A DNA stretch of 5,019 nt from an uncultured Lachnospiraceae bacterium (GCA_947594085.1 CANQEB010000195.1:1-5019); one strand, 5' to 3'; shown: positions 1 to 5,019, counted from the first letter of the stretch. The notes: generated by a model from the sequence alone, not told the origin. Numbers and translations are program-made.

Positions 1-127
1 TAGCATGAGCTTAGTACCGCTGCGTTGCCGAATCGAGTGAGAACGTGTTTGCCGTGGTATCGGCAATTCCCCTCGGGCGTTCGGGTCTAGTGAATTAAAC
101 ATGAAAATATGACAGTAGGAGAAAAAG
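1..127. other. Upstream non-coding stretch before pyrK
   Basis: No gene can be supported here. Any + strand gene entering from the left must stop at TAG 1-3, TGA 6-8 or TGA 38-40, so at most 12 terminal codons would be present. Those codons do not show a recognisable PyrF C-terminus, although pyrF often precedes pyrK in Clostridia. The stretch contains a perfect 6-bp inverted repeat (49-66), becomes AT-rich from about 88 to 115, and ends with the pyrK ribosome binding site AGGAG at 117-121. I found no convincing -35/-10 pair and no match to the conserved PyrR binding-loop pattern known from Bacillus pyr leaders. Confidence 0.6.
49..66 (+). other. Perfect stem-loop in the pyrK leader
   Basis: TTGCCG (49-54) and CGGCAA (61-66) form a perfect 6-bp stem closing a 6-base loop. 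The hexamer TTGCCG also occurs at 25-30 and could pair with the same CGGCAA, so two mutually exclusive structures are possible. No T-run follows (the next bases are TTCCCCTCGGG), so it is not a typical intrinsic terminator. It could be part of a leader structure, the end of an upstream transcript, or chance. Confidence 0.3.
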
Positions 128-907
128 ATGACGGATAAATACAGGAAACAGGCGGTCGTGCGCTCGCAGGAGCAGATTGCTACAGGGATTTTCAGCATGT
201 GGCTGGAGGCTGAAGAGATCGCGTGTTCGGCGCGGCCGGGGCAGTTTATTTCCATATACAGCAACGATTCGGGCAGGATGCTGCCGCGCCCGATCAGCAT
301 TTGCGAGACGGAGCAGGAGCGCGGAATGCTGCGCATTGTGTATCGTGTGGCTGGAAAAGGAACAGAGGAATTCAGCCTGGCGCATCCAGGAGATGCGTTT
401 GACATATTGGGGCCGCTTGGGAACGGCTTTCCGATAGAGCGCTGTCCGCAGGGGAAAAGAGCATTTTTGATCGGGGGTGGTATCGGAATTCCTCCGATGG
501 TTCAGCTTGCGAAGTCGCTCGAGGGTGAAGTACAGACGATAGTCGGATACCGGGACGAGCTTTTTTTGACGAATGAGCTTTCTGTGAATGGGGAGTTATA
601 TGTGGCGACCGAGGACGGAAGCTCCGGGACAAAGGGAAATGTATTGGACTGCATCCATGAGAATCGGTTGAGTGCGGATGTGATCTATGCCTGCGGGCCG
701 ACGCCAATGTTGCGCGCGGTCAAGGCTTACGCGCAGGAGCAGGAGATCGAGTGCTGGCTTTCGCTAGAGGAGCGGATGGCTTGCGGTATCGGCGCGTGCC
801 TCGCCTGTGTGTGTCAGTCAAAGGAGATCGACGAACACTCACAGGTGCACAATAAGCGTATCTGCAAAGAAGGGCCGGTGTTCCGAGCGGAGGATGTGGA
901 GATCTGA
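128..907 (+). CDS. pyrK: Dihydroorotate dehydrogenase B electron-transfer subunit PyrK
   Basis: PyrK is the FAD and [2Fe-2S] subunit of class 1B dihydroorotate dehydrogenase. It passes electrons from the FMN of PyrD to NAD+ in the cytoplasm during orotate synthesis. The 259-residue length fits the family. In order are a ferredoxin-reductase-type flavin domain with RPIS at 54-57 and GKGTEEFS at 77-84, then LGPLGNGF at 94-101, a dinucleotide-binding glycine loop GGGIGIPPM at 116-124, YACGPTPML at 187-195, and a C-terminal iron-sulfur segment. The expected cluster ligands are C219, C224 and C227 in the ACGIGACLAC stretch, plus C246 in RICKEGP; C229 is an additional cysteine nearby. The ATG at 128 is chosen because AGGAG lies 6 bases upstream and an in-frame TAG at 116-118 excludes a longer form. 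It lies first in the order pyrK-pyrD-pyrE, 102 bases before pyrD. All motif residues are intact. From sequence alone a general ferredoxin reductase subunit is conceivable, but the pyrD neighbour settles it. Confidence 0.97.
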   Translation: MTDKYRKQAVVRSQEQIATGIFSMWLEAEEIACSARPGQFISIYSNDSGRMLPRPISICETEQERGMLRIVYRVAGKGTEEFSLAHPGDAFDILGPLGNGFPIERCPQGKRAFLIGGGIGIPPMVQLAKSLEGEVQTIVGYRDELFLTNELSVNGELYVATEDGSSGTKGNVLDCIHENRLSADVIYACGPTPMLRAVKAYAQEQEIECWLSLEERMACGIGACLACVCQSKEIDEHSQVHNKRICKEGPVFRAEDVEI

Positions 908-957
908 ATCTGAGAGTATTTCAGACTGGGGTGTACGCGAAAGATACTTTGTAATCT

Positions 958-1017
958 ATGGCTAAAACTGTTGACAGTAAAAATGTAAGATATGGAGAAC
1001 AGATGATTTATGGGTAG
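958..1017 (+). CDS. Possible 19-codon leader ORF running into pyrD
   Basis: A short frame begins at ATG 958 (MAKTVDSKNV...) and ends at TAG 1015-1017, overlapping codons 2-3 of pyrD in another frame. An internal in-frame ATG at 1003 sits 5 bases after GGAG 994-997, which is better spaced to that GGAG than the pyrD ATG at 1010. The stop ends one base before a second in-frame pyrD ATG at 1019. The ATG at 958 itself has only a weak purine-rich stretch upstream (939-944). It could be a translational coupling or leader peptide, but a frame this short can easily arise by chance, and I recognise no family. Confidence 0.2.
   Translation: MAKTVDSKNVRYGEQMIYG
994..997 (+). promoter_or_regulatory. Ribosome binding site for pyrD with unusual spacing
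   Basis: GGAG at 994-997 is the only Shine-Dalgarno-like sequence before pyrD. It lies 12 bases before ATG 1010, longer than the 6-8 bases seen for pyrK and the downstream genes, and 21 bases before the next in-frame ATG at 1019. An out-of-frame ATG at 1003 is 5 bases away. An in-frame TGA at 1004-1006 prevents any longer pyrD start, so 1010 is the best choice. Confidence 0.65.
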
Positions 1018-1918
1018 TATGAAGGTGAACATCGCCGGTGTAGAATTGAAGAATCCCGTCATGACAGCCTCCGGGACGTTCGGTTCGGGGATGGAATACA
1101 GTGAGTTTGTGGATCTTTCGCGGTTGGGCGCTGTGGTGACGAAGGGCGTTGCGAATGTGCCGTGGCCCGGAAATCCGACGCCGCGCGTCGCGGAGATACG
1201 CGGCGGTATGATGAACGCGATCGGCCTGCAAAATCCGGGAATTGACACATTCTGCGCGCGAGATCTGCCGTTCTTGGCGGGGTACGATACGGTTGTGATC
1301 GTGAATGTCTGCGGGAGGACAACGGAGGATTACTGTGAGGTGGTTGAGCGGCTTGGAGAAGAGCCGACAGTGGGGCTTCTGGAGATCAATATTTCCTGCC
1401 CGAATGTTAAGTGCGGTGGCATCTCATTTGGCCAGAATCCGAAATTGGTCGAGAGTATCACACGCGAGATCAAACGACACGCGAAACAGCCTGTAATCAT
1501 GAAGCTGAGTCCGAATGTCACGGACATCACGGAGATTGCGCGGGCGGCCGAAGCAGGAGGAGCGGATGCGATCTCCATGATCAACACGCTGACCGGCATG
1601 AAGATCGATGTCAATCGCCGTACGTTCGCGATCGCGAACAAGACCGGCGGTGTGTCCGGCCCGGCGATTCATCCGATCGCGGTGAGAATGGTCTACCAGA
1701 CCGCGCAGGCGGTGTCGGTGCCGATCATCGGTATGGGCGGCATTGCGACGGCGGAGGACGCGCTGGAATTCATTCTTGCGGGAGCGACGGCGGTCGCGGT
1801 CGGCACGGCGAATTTCCGTGATCCGACGGTCACGCTTGAGGTCATCGACGGAATCGCCGACTACATGGAGAGACAGAAGGTGGACGATATCCGCGCGCTG
1901 ATCGGGGCGGTGTCATGA
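1010..1918 (+). CDS. pyrD: Dihydroorotate dehydrogenase B catalytic subunit PyrD (class 1B)
   Basis: PyrD is the FMN-containing catalytic subunit that oxidises (S)-dihydroorotate to orotate, the fourth step of UMP synthesis; in class 1B enzymes it works as a PyrD-PyrK heterotetramer and reduces NAD+. The 302-residue product has the family TIM-barrel motifs: SGTFG at 21-25, TKGV at 44-47, the NAIGLQNPG segment around 69-77, EINISCPNVK at 125-134 with C130 as the class 1 catalytic base cysteine, MKLSPN at 164-169, INTL at 191-194, GGVSGPAIHPIAVR at 213-226, and phosphate-binding GMGGI at 241-245 followed by GTANF at 265-269. Cysteine rather than serine in the catalytic position marks class 1, not the membrane-bound class 2, and adjacent pyrK specifies 1B. 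ATG 1010 is preferred because an in-frame TGA lies directly upstream; ATG 1019 (MKVNIAG) is an alternative that would remove three residues. pyrE starts 65 bases after its stop. The gene appears complete. Confidence 0.97.
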   Translation: MGSMKVNIAGVELKNPVMTASGTFGSGMEYSEFVDLSRLGAVVTKGVANVPWPGNPTPRVAEIRGGMMNAIGLQNPGIDTFCARDLPFLAGYDTVVIVNVCGRTTEDYCEVVERLGEEPTVGLLEINISCPNVKCGGISFGQNPKLVESITREIKRHAKQPVIMKLSPNVTDITEIARAAEAGGADAISMINTLTGMKIDVNRRTFAIANKTGGVSGPAIHPIAVRMVYQTAQAVSVPIIGMGGIATAEDALEFILAGATAVAVGTANFRDPTVTLEVIDGIADYMERQKVDDIRALIGAVS

Positions 1919-1966
1919 GGAAAACATTTTGGCGAAATAATAAAAACATCGAAAACTGCACAGAAT

Positions 1967-1972
1967 AAGGAG
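1967..1972 (+). promoter_or_regulatory. Ribosome binding site for pyrE
   Basis: AAGGAG lies 11 bases before the pyrE ATG at 1984, in an AT-rich 65-base spacer (1919-1983). The spacer shows no terminator hairpin, which is consistent with read-through from pyrD. Confidence 0.7.
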
Positions 1973-1983
1973 ATACACGGCAT

Positions 1984-2655
1984 ATGGAACAATACAAGAA
2001 GGATTTCATTGACTTTATGGTGGACTGCGAGGTCCTAAAGTTTGGAGATTTTGTGACAAAGAGTGGACGGAAGACACCGTTTTTTGTAAACACGGGCTTT
2101 TATCGCACAGGGACGCAGCTTCGCAGGCTGGGCGGCTACTATGCGCGGGCGATTGAGGGGAAGTTCGGCTTTGATTTCGACGTGTTGTTTGGTCCGGCGT
2201 ACAAGGGCATCCCGCTGACGGTCGCGGCGACGACGGCGATCAGTGAGCTCTATGACAAGGATATTCGTTACTGTTCGAATCGCAAGGAGGTCAAGGATCA
2301 CGGCGACAAGGGTATCCTTTTGGGAAGTCCGATTGCGGATGGCGACAGAATCGTCATCATCGAGGATGTCACGACGGCCGGGACTTCCATCGCGGAGACG
2401 CTTCCGATTATACGGGCGCAGGGTAACGTCGATGTGCTTGGGCTGGTAGTGTCGGTGGATCGGATGGAGCGCGGACAGGGCACGAAGAGCGCACTGCAGG
2501 AGATCGAGGAAAAATATGGGCTGAAGACCACGGCGATTGTCACGATGGCGGAGGTTGTGGAGCACTTATATGGAAGAGAATACAAGGGAAAAGTTGTGAT
2601 TGACGATGCAATAAAAGCGGCGATCGACGCATACTATGAGCAGTACGGTGCATAA
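1984..2655 (+). CDS. pyrE: Orotate phosphoribosyltransferase PyrE
   Basis: PyrE transfers the ribose-5-phosphate of PRPP to orotate, producing OMP and pyrophosphate in the cytoplasm; PyrF then decarboxylates OMP to UMP. The 223-residue length is normal for the longer bacterial form (E. coli has 213). Visible motifs are KSGRKTPFFVNTG at 26-38 (orotate-binding N-terminal hood), FGPAYKGIPL at 69-78 with K73, the flexible catalytic loop NRKEVKDHGDKG at 99-110 containing K101, K104 and H106, and the PRPP signature IEDVTTAGTS at 126-135 with the acidic pair E127-D128. All expected active-site residues are present. The ATG at 1984 follows AAGGAG with 11 bases between. PyrE dimerises, with each loop completing the neighbouring active site (family knowledge). 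It follows pyrD by 65 bases and precedes a small membrane protein gene by 20 bases, so it is probably co-transcribed with both. Confidence 0.97.
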   Translation: MEQYKKDFIDFMVDCEVLKFGDFVTKSGRKTPFFVNTGFYRTGTQLRRLGGYYARAIEGKFGFDFDVLFGPAYKGIPLTVAATTAISELYDKDIRYCSNRKEVKDHGDKGILLGSPIADGDRIVIIEDVTTAGTSIAETLPIIRAQGNVDVLGLVVSVDRMERGQGTKSALQEIEEKYGLKTTAIVTMAEVVEHLYGREYKGKVVIDDAIKAAIDAYYEQYGA

Positions 2656-2661
2656 CATTTT

Positions 2662-2667
2662 AGGAGG
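2662..2667 (+). promoter_or_regulatory. Strong ribosome binding site for the 50-residue ORF
   Basis: A complete AGGAGG lies 8 bases before ATG 2676, in the short gap after the pyrE stop (2653-2655). It is the best Shine-Dalgarno sequence in the window and is the main argument that the tiny ORF behind it is translated. Confidence 0.8.
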
Positions 2668-2675
2668 ATGTCATC

Positions 2676-2828
2676 ATGGAAGAAAAAATGTTTAAGTCAG
2701 TATCTATGGCAGGAATCATGAATCTGGTGCTGGGAATCACGATTCTTGTGGCTGCGGTCACTTGGGGTGTCCTTTTGCTGGTCAGCGGCGGCAAGCTCTT
2801 AAAAAGCCGGAAAGACATAATTATCTGA
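2676..2828 (+). CDS. Small single-span membrane protein (50 residues)
   Basis: This short ORF is easily missed by length cut-offs. It encodes 50 residues starting MEEKMFKSVS and ending at TGA 2826-2828. The N-terminus is short and charged (about residues 1-8), residues about 12-37 form one hydrophobic span (NLVLGITILVAAVTWGVLLLV), and the tail GGKLLKSRKDIII is basic. By the positive-inside rule the basic tail is probably cytoplasmic, with no cleavable signal site seen. Support for translation comes from AGGAGG 8 bases upstream, its position 20 bases after pyrE, and the one-base overlap of its stop with the ATG of the next gene (TGATG), a classical coupling arrangement. I recall similar short proteins with an N-terminal MEEK/MEKK and a GxxLL motif in Lachnospiraceae genomes, but this is memory and no function is known to me. 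Confidence 0.8.
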   Translation: MEEKMFKSVSMAGIMNLVLGITILVAAVTWGVLLLVSGGKLLKSRKDIII

Positions 2829-3361
2829 TGGAGGCGGCCATTCGGAGAGGAATCAGGTTGTCAGGGCTGTTTCTTTTCCTGGGATACCTGACAGGGCTGA
2901 TCTATTTTCTGTTTTTTGCCGAGAGCTATGGAAGAGGCTTGACCGAGGCGGTTTATGACTATAATCTCCTGCCGTTTCGGGAGATTCACCGGTATCTGTG
3001 CTATAGAAAGCTGCTGGGAGTGCGGTTGGTTACGCTGAATCTTGTCGGCAATGTCGTGGGCTTCCTGCCATTTGGCGCGCTTGTCCCGCTGTTGTCCAGG
3101 AGCATGCGAAAGGCCTGGAGAATCGGCCTTTTGAGCATGGAAATCAGCGCGTTGATTGAGGGGGCGCAGTTTCTGTTTGGCGTGGGCTGTTGCGATGTGG
3201 ATGACGTCATCCTGAACACGGTCGGCGGATTGCTCGGCTATGCGGTCTACAGGGCGGCGGATCGGCTGTACAGCAGAATGCGTATCGGCCGCAGAACGGA
3301 ATTTTACGCCAATGGACACGAGCCGACGCACAACATCGGGGAACAGAATACACAGAGATAA
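2828..3361 (+). CDS. VanZ-family membrane protein
   Basis: This 177-residue integral membrane protein belongs to the VanZ-like family (PF04892). VanZ itself gives low-level teicoplanin resistance in enterococci, but most chromosomal members have no assigned role, so resistance should not be assumed. Family features are visible: an N-terminal span at about 12-31, a DYNLLPF segment at 44-50, NLVGNVVGFLPFG at 71-83 in the second span, a third span near 97-117 containing E111 and Q114, and the hallmark acidic segment DVDDVILNTVGGLLGY at 123-138 leading into the last span. The last ~30 residues are hydrophilic. The ATG at 2828 is chosen because it overlaps the stop of the preceding small ORF (TGATG), begins just before the first membrane span, and gives a normal VanZ length. 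The reading frame is open back to ATG 2762, but the 22 extra residues would overlap the 50-residue gene and look like its out-of-frame shadow. Only a weak purine stretch precedes 2828, as expected for translational coupling. Confidence 0.88.
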   Translation: MEAAIRRGIRLSGLFLFLGYLTGLIYFLFFAESYGRGLTEAVYDYNLLPFREIHRYLCYRKLLGVRLVTLNLVGNVVGFLPFGALVPLLSRSMRKAWRIGLLSMEISALIEGAQFLFGVGCCDVDDVILNTVGGLLGYAVYRAADRLYSRMRIGRRTEFYANGHEPTHNIGEQNTQR

Positions 3362-3367
3362 AGGGGA
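3361..3367 (+). promoter_or_regulatory. Ribosome binding site for the DUF6142-like gene
   Basis: AAGGGGA lies 8 bases before ATG 3376 and begins with the last base of the VanZ stop codon (TAA 3359-3361). This fixes the start and shows tight packing of the two genes. Confidence 0.7.
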
Positions 3368-3375
3368 ATGATACG

Positions 3376-3699
3376 ATGGCAAAACGACAACGACAGGTAT
3401 ACTCATTTTCGGAGAAAAAATATTCGGTGAACGGAATTGCGTCGGCAGTGCTTAGCCTTGTCTCGGTGATCTTGCTGGTTGGGCTGCTTTTTGTCTCTTT
3501 TTTGTTGAAGGGAAGGGCCAACACATGGATCGGCGCGGTGGGCTTCACTGGAATTGTGATGGCATGCTGTGGGCTGCGGTACGGATTTGCCGGTTTCAAA
3601 GATGAATGTAGATCCTATTTTTGCAGCAAGCTCGGAACGATTGTGGGCTTGACCTCGATTGTCGGATGGTTTTTTATCGTCTGTCTTGGACTGACCTGA
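3376..3699 (+). CDS. Small three-span membrane protein, DUF6142-like
   Basis: This gene encodes 107 residues. The N-terminus is basic and polar (MAKRQRQVYSFSEKKYS, residues 1-17) and is followed by three hydrophobic spans at about 21-44, 51-73 and 86-106, with a short C-terminus. The pattern of a YSFxxKK-like opening, a span, a short polar connector, a glycine-rich second span ending GLRYGFAGFKDE, and a third span after KLG resembles the DUF6142 family of Lachnospiraceae membrane proteins as I remember it; this has not been searched. Cysteines cluster at 64-65, 78 and 83. The N-terminal basic residues suggest a cytoplasmic N-terminus. AAGGGGA sits 8 bases upstream and the gene follows the VanZ-family gene after 14 bases, so both are probably made from the same mRNA. 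No enzymatic motif is visible and no function is known to me. Confidence 0.8.
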   Translation: MAKRQRQVYSFSEKKYSVNGIASAVLSLVSVILLVGLLFVSFLLKGRANTWIGAVGFTGIVMACCGLRYGFAGFKDECRSYFCSKLGTIVGLTSIVGWFFIVCLGLT

Positions 3700-3721
3700 A
3701 GGAATATGAGATTGCAGTTCG

Positions 3722-3752
3722 ACAGAGCTATGGACGTTTGAAGCCCTGTTTT
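3722..3752 (+). terminator. Weak candidate intrinsic terminator after the membrane-protein genes
   Basis: ACAGAGCT (3722-3729) can pair with AGCCCTGT (3742-3749), giving seven pairs with one A-C mismatch around a 12-base loop, followed by only a short TTT. It is in the right place to end the pyr-membrane transcript before the peptidase-like gene, but the stem is weak and the T-run short. It may be only a partial terminator or chance. Confidence 0.25.
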
Positions 3753-3760
3753 GCACGGAC

Positions 3761-3776
3761 TAAATTATTATAGAAA
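3761..3776 (+). promoter_or_regulatory. AT-rich patch, possible -10 region for the peptidase-like gene
   Basis: TAAATTATTATAGAAA stands out as AT-rich against GC-richer surroundings and contains TATTAT and TATAGA, both resembling a sigma-A -10 element. It lies in the only gap over 90 bases downstream of pyrE, just before the gene at 3792. No good -35 box is found at 16-18 bases upstream: TTGCAC at 3751-3756 is only 9-12 bases away. The call is therefore weak. Confidence 0.22.
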
Positions 3777-3780
3777 ACAG

Positions 3781-3785
3781 AGAGG
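3781..3785 (+). promoter_or_regulatory. Ribosome binding site deciding the start of the peptidase-like gene
   Basis: AGAGG lies 6 bases before ATG 3792. The second in-frame ATG at 3816 has no Shine-Dalgarno-like sequence upstream, so 3792 is preferred. Confidence 0.6.
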
Positions 3786-3791
3786 CACAGT

Positions 3792-5003
3792 ATGAAGCAG
3801 GAAAACTTGAATAAGATGAATTTGCAGGAGCGGTACAGTCTTGCGTCGGGGAGAATCCATGAGATCTGTTCGGAGGGGACGGTTCCCGCTCCTTTTTGCG
3901 ATTTTTTCCAGAAGACGGCACGGTTTCTCGTACAGATGGAGGATCTGAAGAATTGTCTGGAGTCCGGTGCGGCGCGGGACTATACATTGCGGCAGTGGGA
4001 ACAGCTGAACAATGCGCTGTACTACGATATTTTGCCGGAGCAGTACGGCATGAGCTACGCAAATCCGGCTTATGCGGTTGAGGCACTCGGAGAAACGCAT
4101 GGGAGAATCCTGAGCTTCCTCTATACAGAGCTGAGAGGACTCATCGTGTATGTGTTCGAGCGGAGACTGGAGGAGATTGTTGTCTTACTGGAGCTATTTA
4201 TCGAGATCTACAACAGCTTTGAGCAGATAGAGCTGCCGACCTACAAGGATATTCAGCAAATCGTGTACTGGTTTGTCAGCGATTACAGTGAGCTGTTCGC
4301 GGCGCATCGGACGCGGTCTGCGATTGATCCGGGCTTCGATTTTGCGACGCGGATCATCATGGATTCCGATCTGAGCGATCTGCGTTATCTGTACCACTAT
4401 GGGGAGTATGTGTCGGAGAATGAGCGGAGGACGGCGGAGTACCTGAATCGCCTCTCGGAGCAGGAGATTGAGGCGATGGCGAGCACGTTCACTGAAGGGT
4501 ATCGGATCGGCTTTGCCGTGACAGGAAAGGATCTCTCGATCAAGAAGACGGTCAACATTCACTATCACCTCGGCTTCGAGCGCATGATCCGCGCGGCGAT
4601 CAAGAATTTTGAAAAGATGGGTCTCAAGCCGGTCATCTACCGCGCGGCGGTGAGTACAGTGAACAAATCTCGCAATAGACGTATCGGCTATACCGGGGCG
4701 GCGGCCAATCTGCAGTACGATTACGACCACAGGGCGGACAACGCGATTTACCTGGACAAGCGCTTCCTCGAGCGGAAGCTCGGTGTGCTGCGAAACGTCT
4801 ACGAGGAGAATCGAGAGCTCGCGAGAGAACATGCAGGTCCTGCGGTTCTCGAGGTGTTTGGCGAGACGCCCTTCCTCCCCGAAGCGAAGCCGGAGGCGTA
4901 TCAGCTGTCGGAGAAACAGCAGAAGCTCATGACCTGGATGCAGAATGAGCTGGCCCAGCTTTCCAACCAATATATTCCGGAAACAGGCGCCGCCAAAGGC
5001 TGA
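3792..5003 (+). CDS. N-terminal region of an M29-type aminopeptidase-like protein, apparently truncated
   Basis: The frame encodes 403 residues and ends at TGA 5001-5003, 16 bases from the window end. It is soluble, rich in charged residues and largely helical in appearance, with no signal peptide. Residues ~12-395 match my memory of the long N-terminal extension of Lachnospiraceae proteins annotated as leucyl aminopeptidase (M29/AmpS-like). Markers are RYSLASGRI near 14-22, ILPEQYG 80-86, YWFVSDYSEL 159-168, IIMDSDLSDLRYLY 188-201, EGYRIGF 235-241, KKTVNIHYHLGFERM 251-265, QYDYDHR 308-314, LDKRFLERKLGV 321-332 and AVLEVFGETPF 351-361. In those proteins a linker ending NQYI is followed by the metallopeptidase domain with metal-binding residues. 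Here the frame continues only as PETGAAKG and stops, and I see no M29-like sequence in any frame of the last 40 bases. The metallopeptidase domain is therefore absent from what is visible and activity should not be assumed. It could be a contig-end error, a genuine disruption or a stand-alone form. The extension's role is unknown. Confidence 0.7.
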   Translation: MKQENLNKMNLQERYSLASGRIHEICSEGTVPAPFCDFFQKTARFLVQMEDLKNCLESGAARDYTLRQWEQLNNALYYDILPEQYGMSYANPAYAVEALGETHGRILSFLYTELRGLIVYVFERRLEEIVVLLELFIEIYNSFEQIELPTYKDIQQIVYWFVSDYSELFAAHRTRSAIDPGFDFATRIIMDSDLSDLRYLYHYGEYVSENERRTAEYLNRLSEQEIEAMASTFTEGYRIGFAVTGKDLSIKKTVNIHYHLGFERMIRAAIKNFEKMGLKPVIYRAAVSTVNKSRNRRIGYTGAAANLQYDYDHRADNAIYLDKRFLERKLGVLRNVYEENRELAREHAGPAVLEVFGETPFLPEAKPEAYQLSEKQQKLMTWMQNELAQLSNQYIPETGAAKG

Positions 5004-5019
5004 GCACCACGCCGCTCTG
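4980..5019. other. Unexplained tail at the right end
   Basis: After codon 396 of the peptidase-like frame (CCG 4977-4979) the sequence turns GC-rich (GGCGCCGCC at 4987-4995), and none of the three forward frames continues the expected peptidase domain. Reverse-strand frames are open but too short to identify. No terminal inverted repeat or target-site duplication can be assessed because the partner end lies outside the window. It may be an insertion junction or poor-quality sequence. Confidence 0.35.

Noticed and set aside
915..948. Hairpin after pyrK (AGTATTTC pairing with GAAAGATACT) as a terminator
   Set aside because: The stem is AT-rich with a bulged base and a 16-base loop, and it is not followed by a T-run; termination here would also separate pyrK from its partner pyrD.
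971..996. TTGACA -35 consensus in the pyrK-pyrD gap as an internal promoter
   Set aside because: No -10 element is at 16-18 bases. TAAGAT (986-991) is 9 bases away and TATGGA (991-996) 14 bases away, both too close.
2035..2565. Minus-strand open frame of 176 codons opposite pyrE
   Set aside because: It is antisense to a complete, motif-perfect PyrE, and the product is Arg-rich with no recognisable fold.
2762..2827. Longer VanZ-family protein starting at ATG 2762
   Set aside because: It would overlap the 50-residue ORF over 66 bases, has no Shine-Dalgarno sequence, and adds residues unlike a VanZ N-terminus. ATG 2828 overlapping the previous stop explains the layout better.
2828..3361. VanZ-family gene as a sign of a vancomycin or teicoplanin resistance cluster
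   Set aside because: No vanA/B-type ligase, vanH, vanX or vanRS genes are present. VanZ-like proteins are common in Clostridia chromosomes without a resistance role.
4194..4970. Long open frame of 258 codons on the minus strand opposite the peptidase-like gene
   Set aside because: It lies fully antisense to a frame with a good RBS and recognisable family motifs. Its product is rich in Arg, Leu, His and Val as expected from a shadow frame, has no recognisable domain, and I see no RBS that would favour it.
1..5019. CRISPR array, tRNA or rRNA genes, transposase, phage genes, or toxin-antitoxin pair
   Set aside because: No regularly spaced repeats, no tRNA-like cloverleaf with CCA end, and no integrase, transposase or toxin-like products were seen on either strand; nearly all of the window is occupied by the genes listed.

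Overview
The window looks like chromosomal DNA of a Clostridia member, most likely Lachnospiraceae (Bacillota). The reasons are the pyrK-pyrD-pyrE order with a class 1B dihydroorotate dehydrogenase, AGGAG-type ribosome binding sites, moderate-to-high GC codon use, and downstream proteins (a DUF6142-like membrane protein and an M29-associated N-terminal region) that I recognise from memory as typical of that family. No database search was run. All genes are on the + strand.

Layout: 1-127 is an upstream non-coding stretch with a small perfect inverted repeat; any pyrF-like gene must end at or before base 40. 128-907 is pyrK, 1010-1918 is pyrD and 1984-2655 is pyrE. Together they supply the last oxidation of dihydroorotate to orotate (PyrD plus its FAD/[2Fe-2S] partner PyrK, with electrons going to NAD+) and the transfer of orotate to PRPP (PyrE), giving OMP for UMP synthesis. 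The 102-base pyrK-pyrD gap is long for two subunits of one complex. It holds a 19-codon ORF that runs into the pyrD start.

Downstream, closely packed in the same direction, are three small membrane proteins: a 50-residue single-span protein (2676-2828) with an excellent RBS, a VanZ-family protein (2828-3361) whose ATG overlaps the previous stop by one base, and a DUF6142-like three-span protein (3376-3699) that follows 14 bases later. The spacing suggests co-transcription with pyrE.

After a 92-base gap with a weak terminator-like hairpin and an AT-rich patch comes a soluble 403-residue reading frame (3792-5003). It matches the long N-terminal region I associate with Lachnospiraceae M29-type (AmpS-like) aminopeptidases, but stops where the metallopeptidase domain should begin. 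The last ~40 bases encode nothing I recognise in any frame. This is a real truncation, an insertion junction or an assembly-end artefact.

Overall this is mostly an ordinary pyrimidine biosynthesis locus. I see no strong evidence for a new defence system, mobile element, CRISPR array or RNA gene. The best leads are the membrane-protein trio behind pyrE, the truncated peptidase, and the pyrK-pyrD gap.
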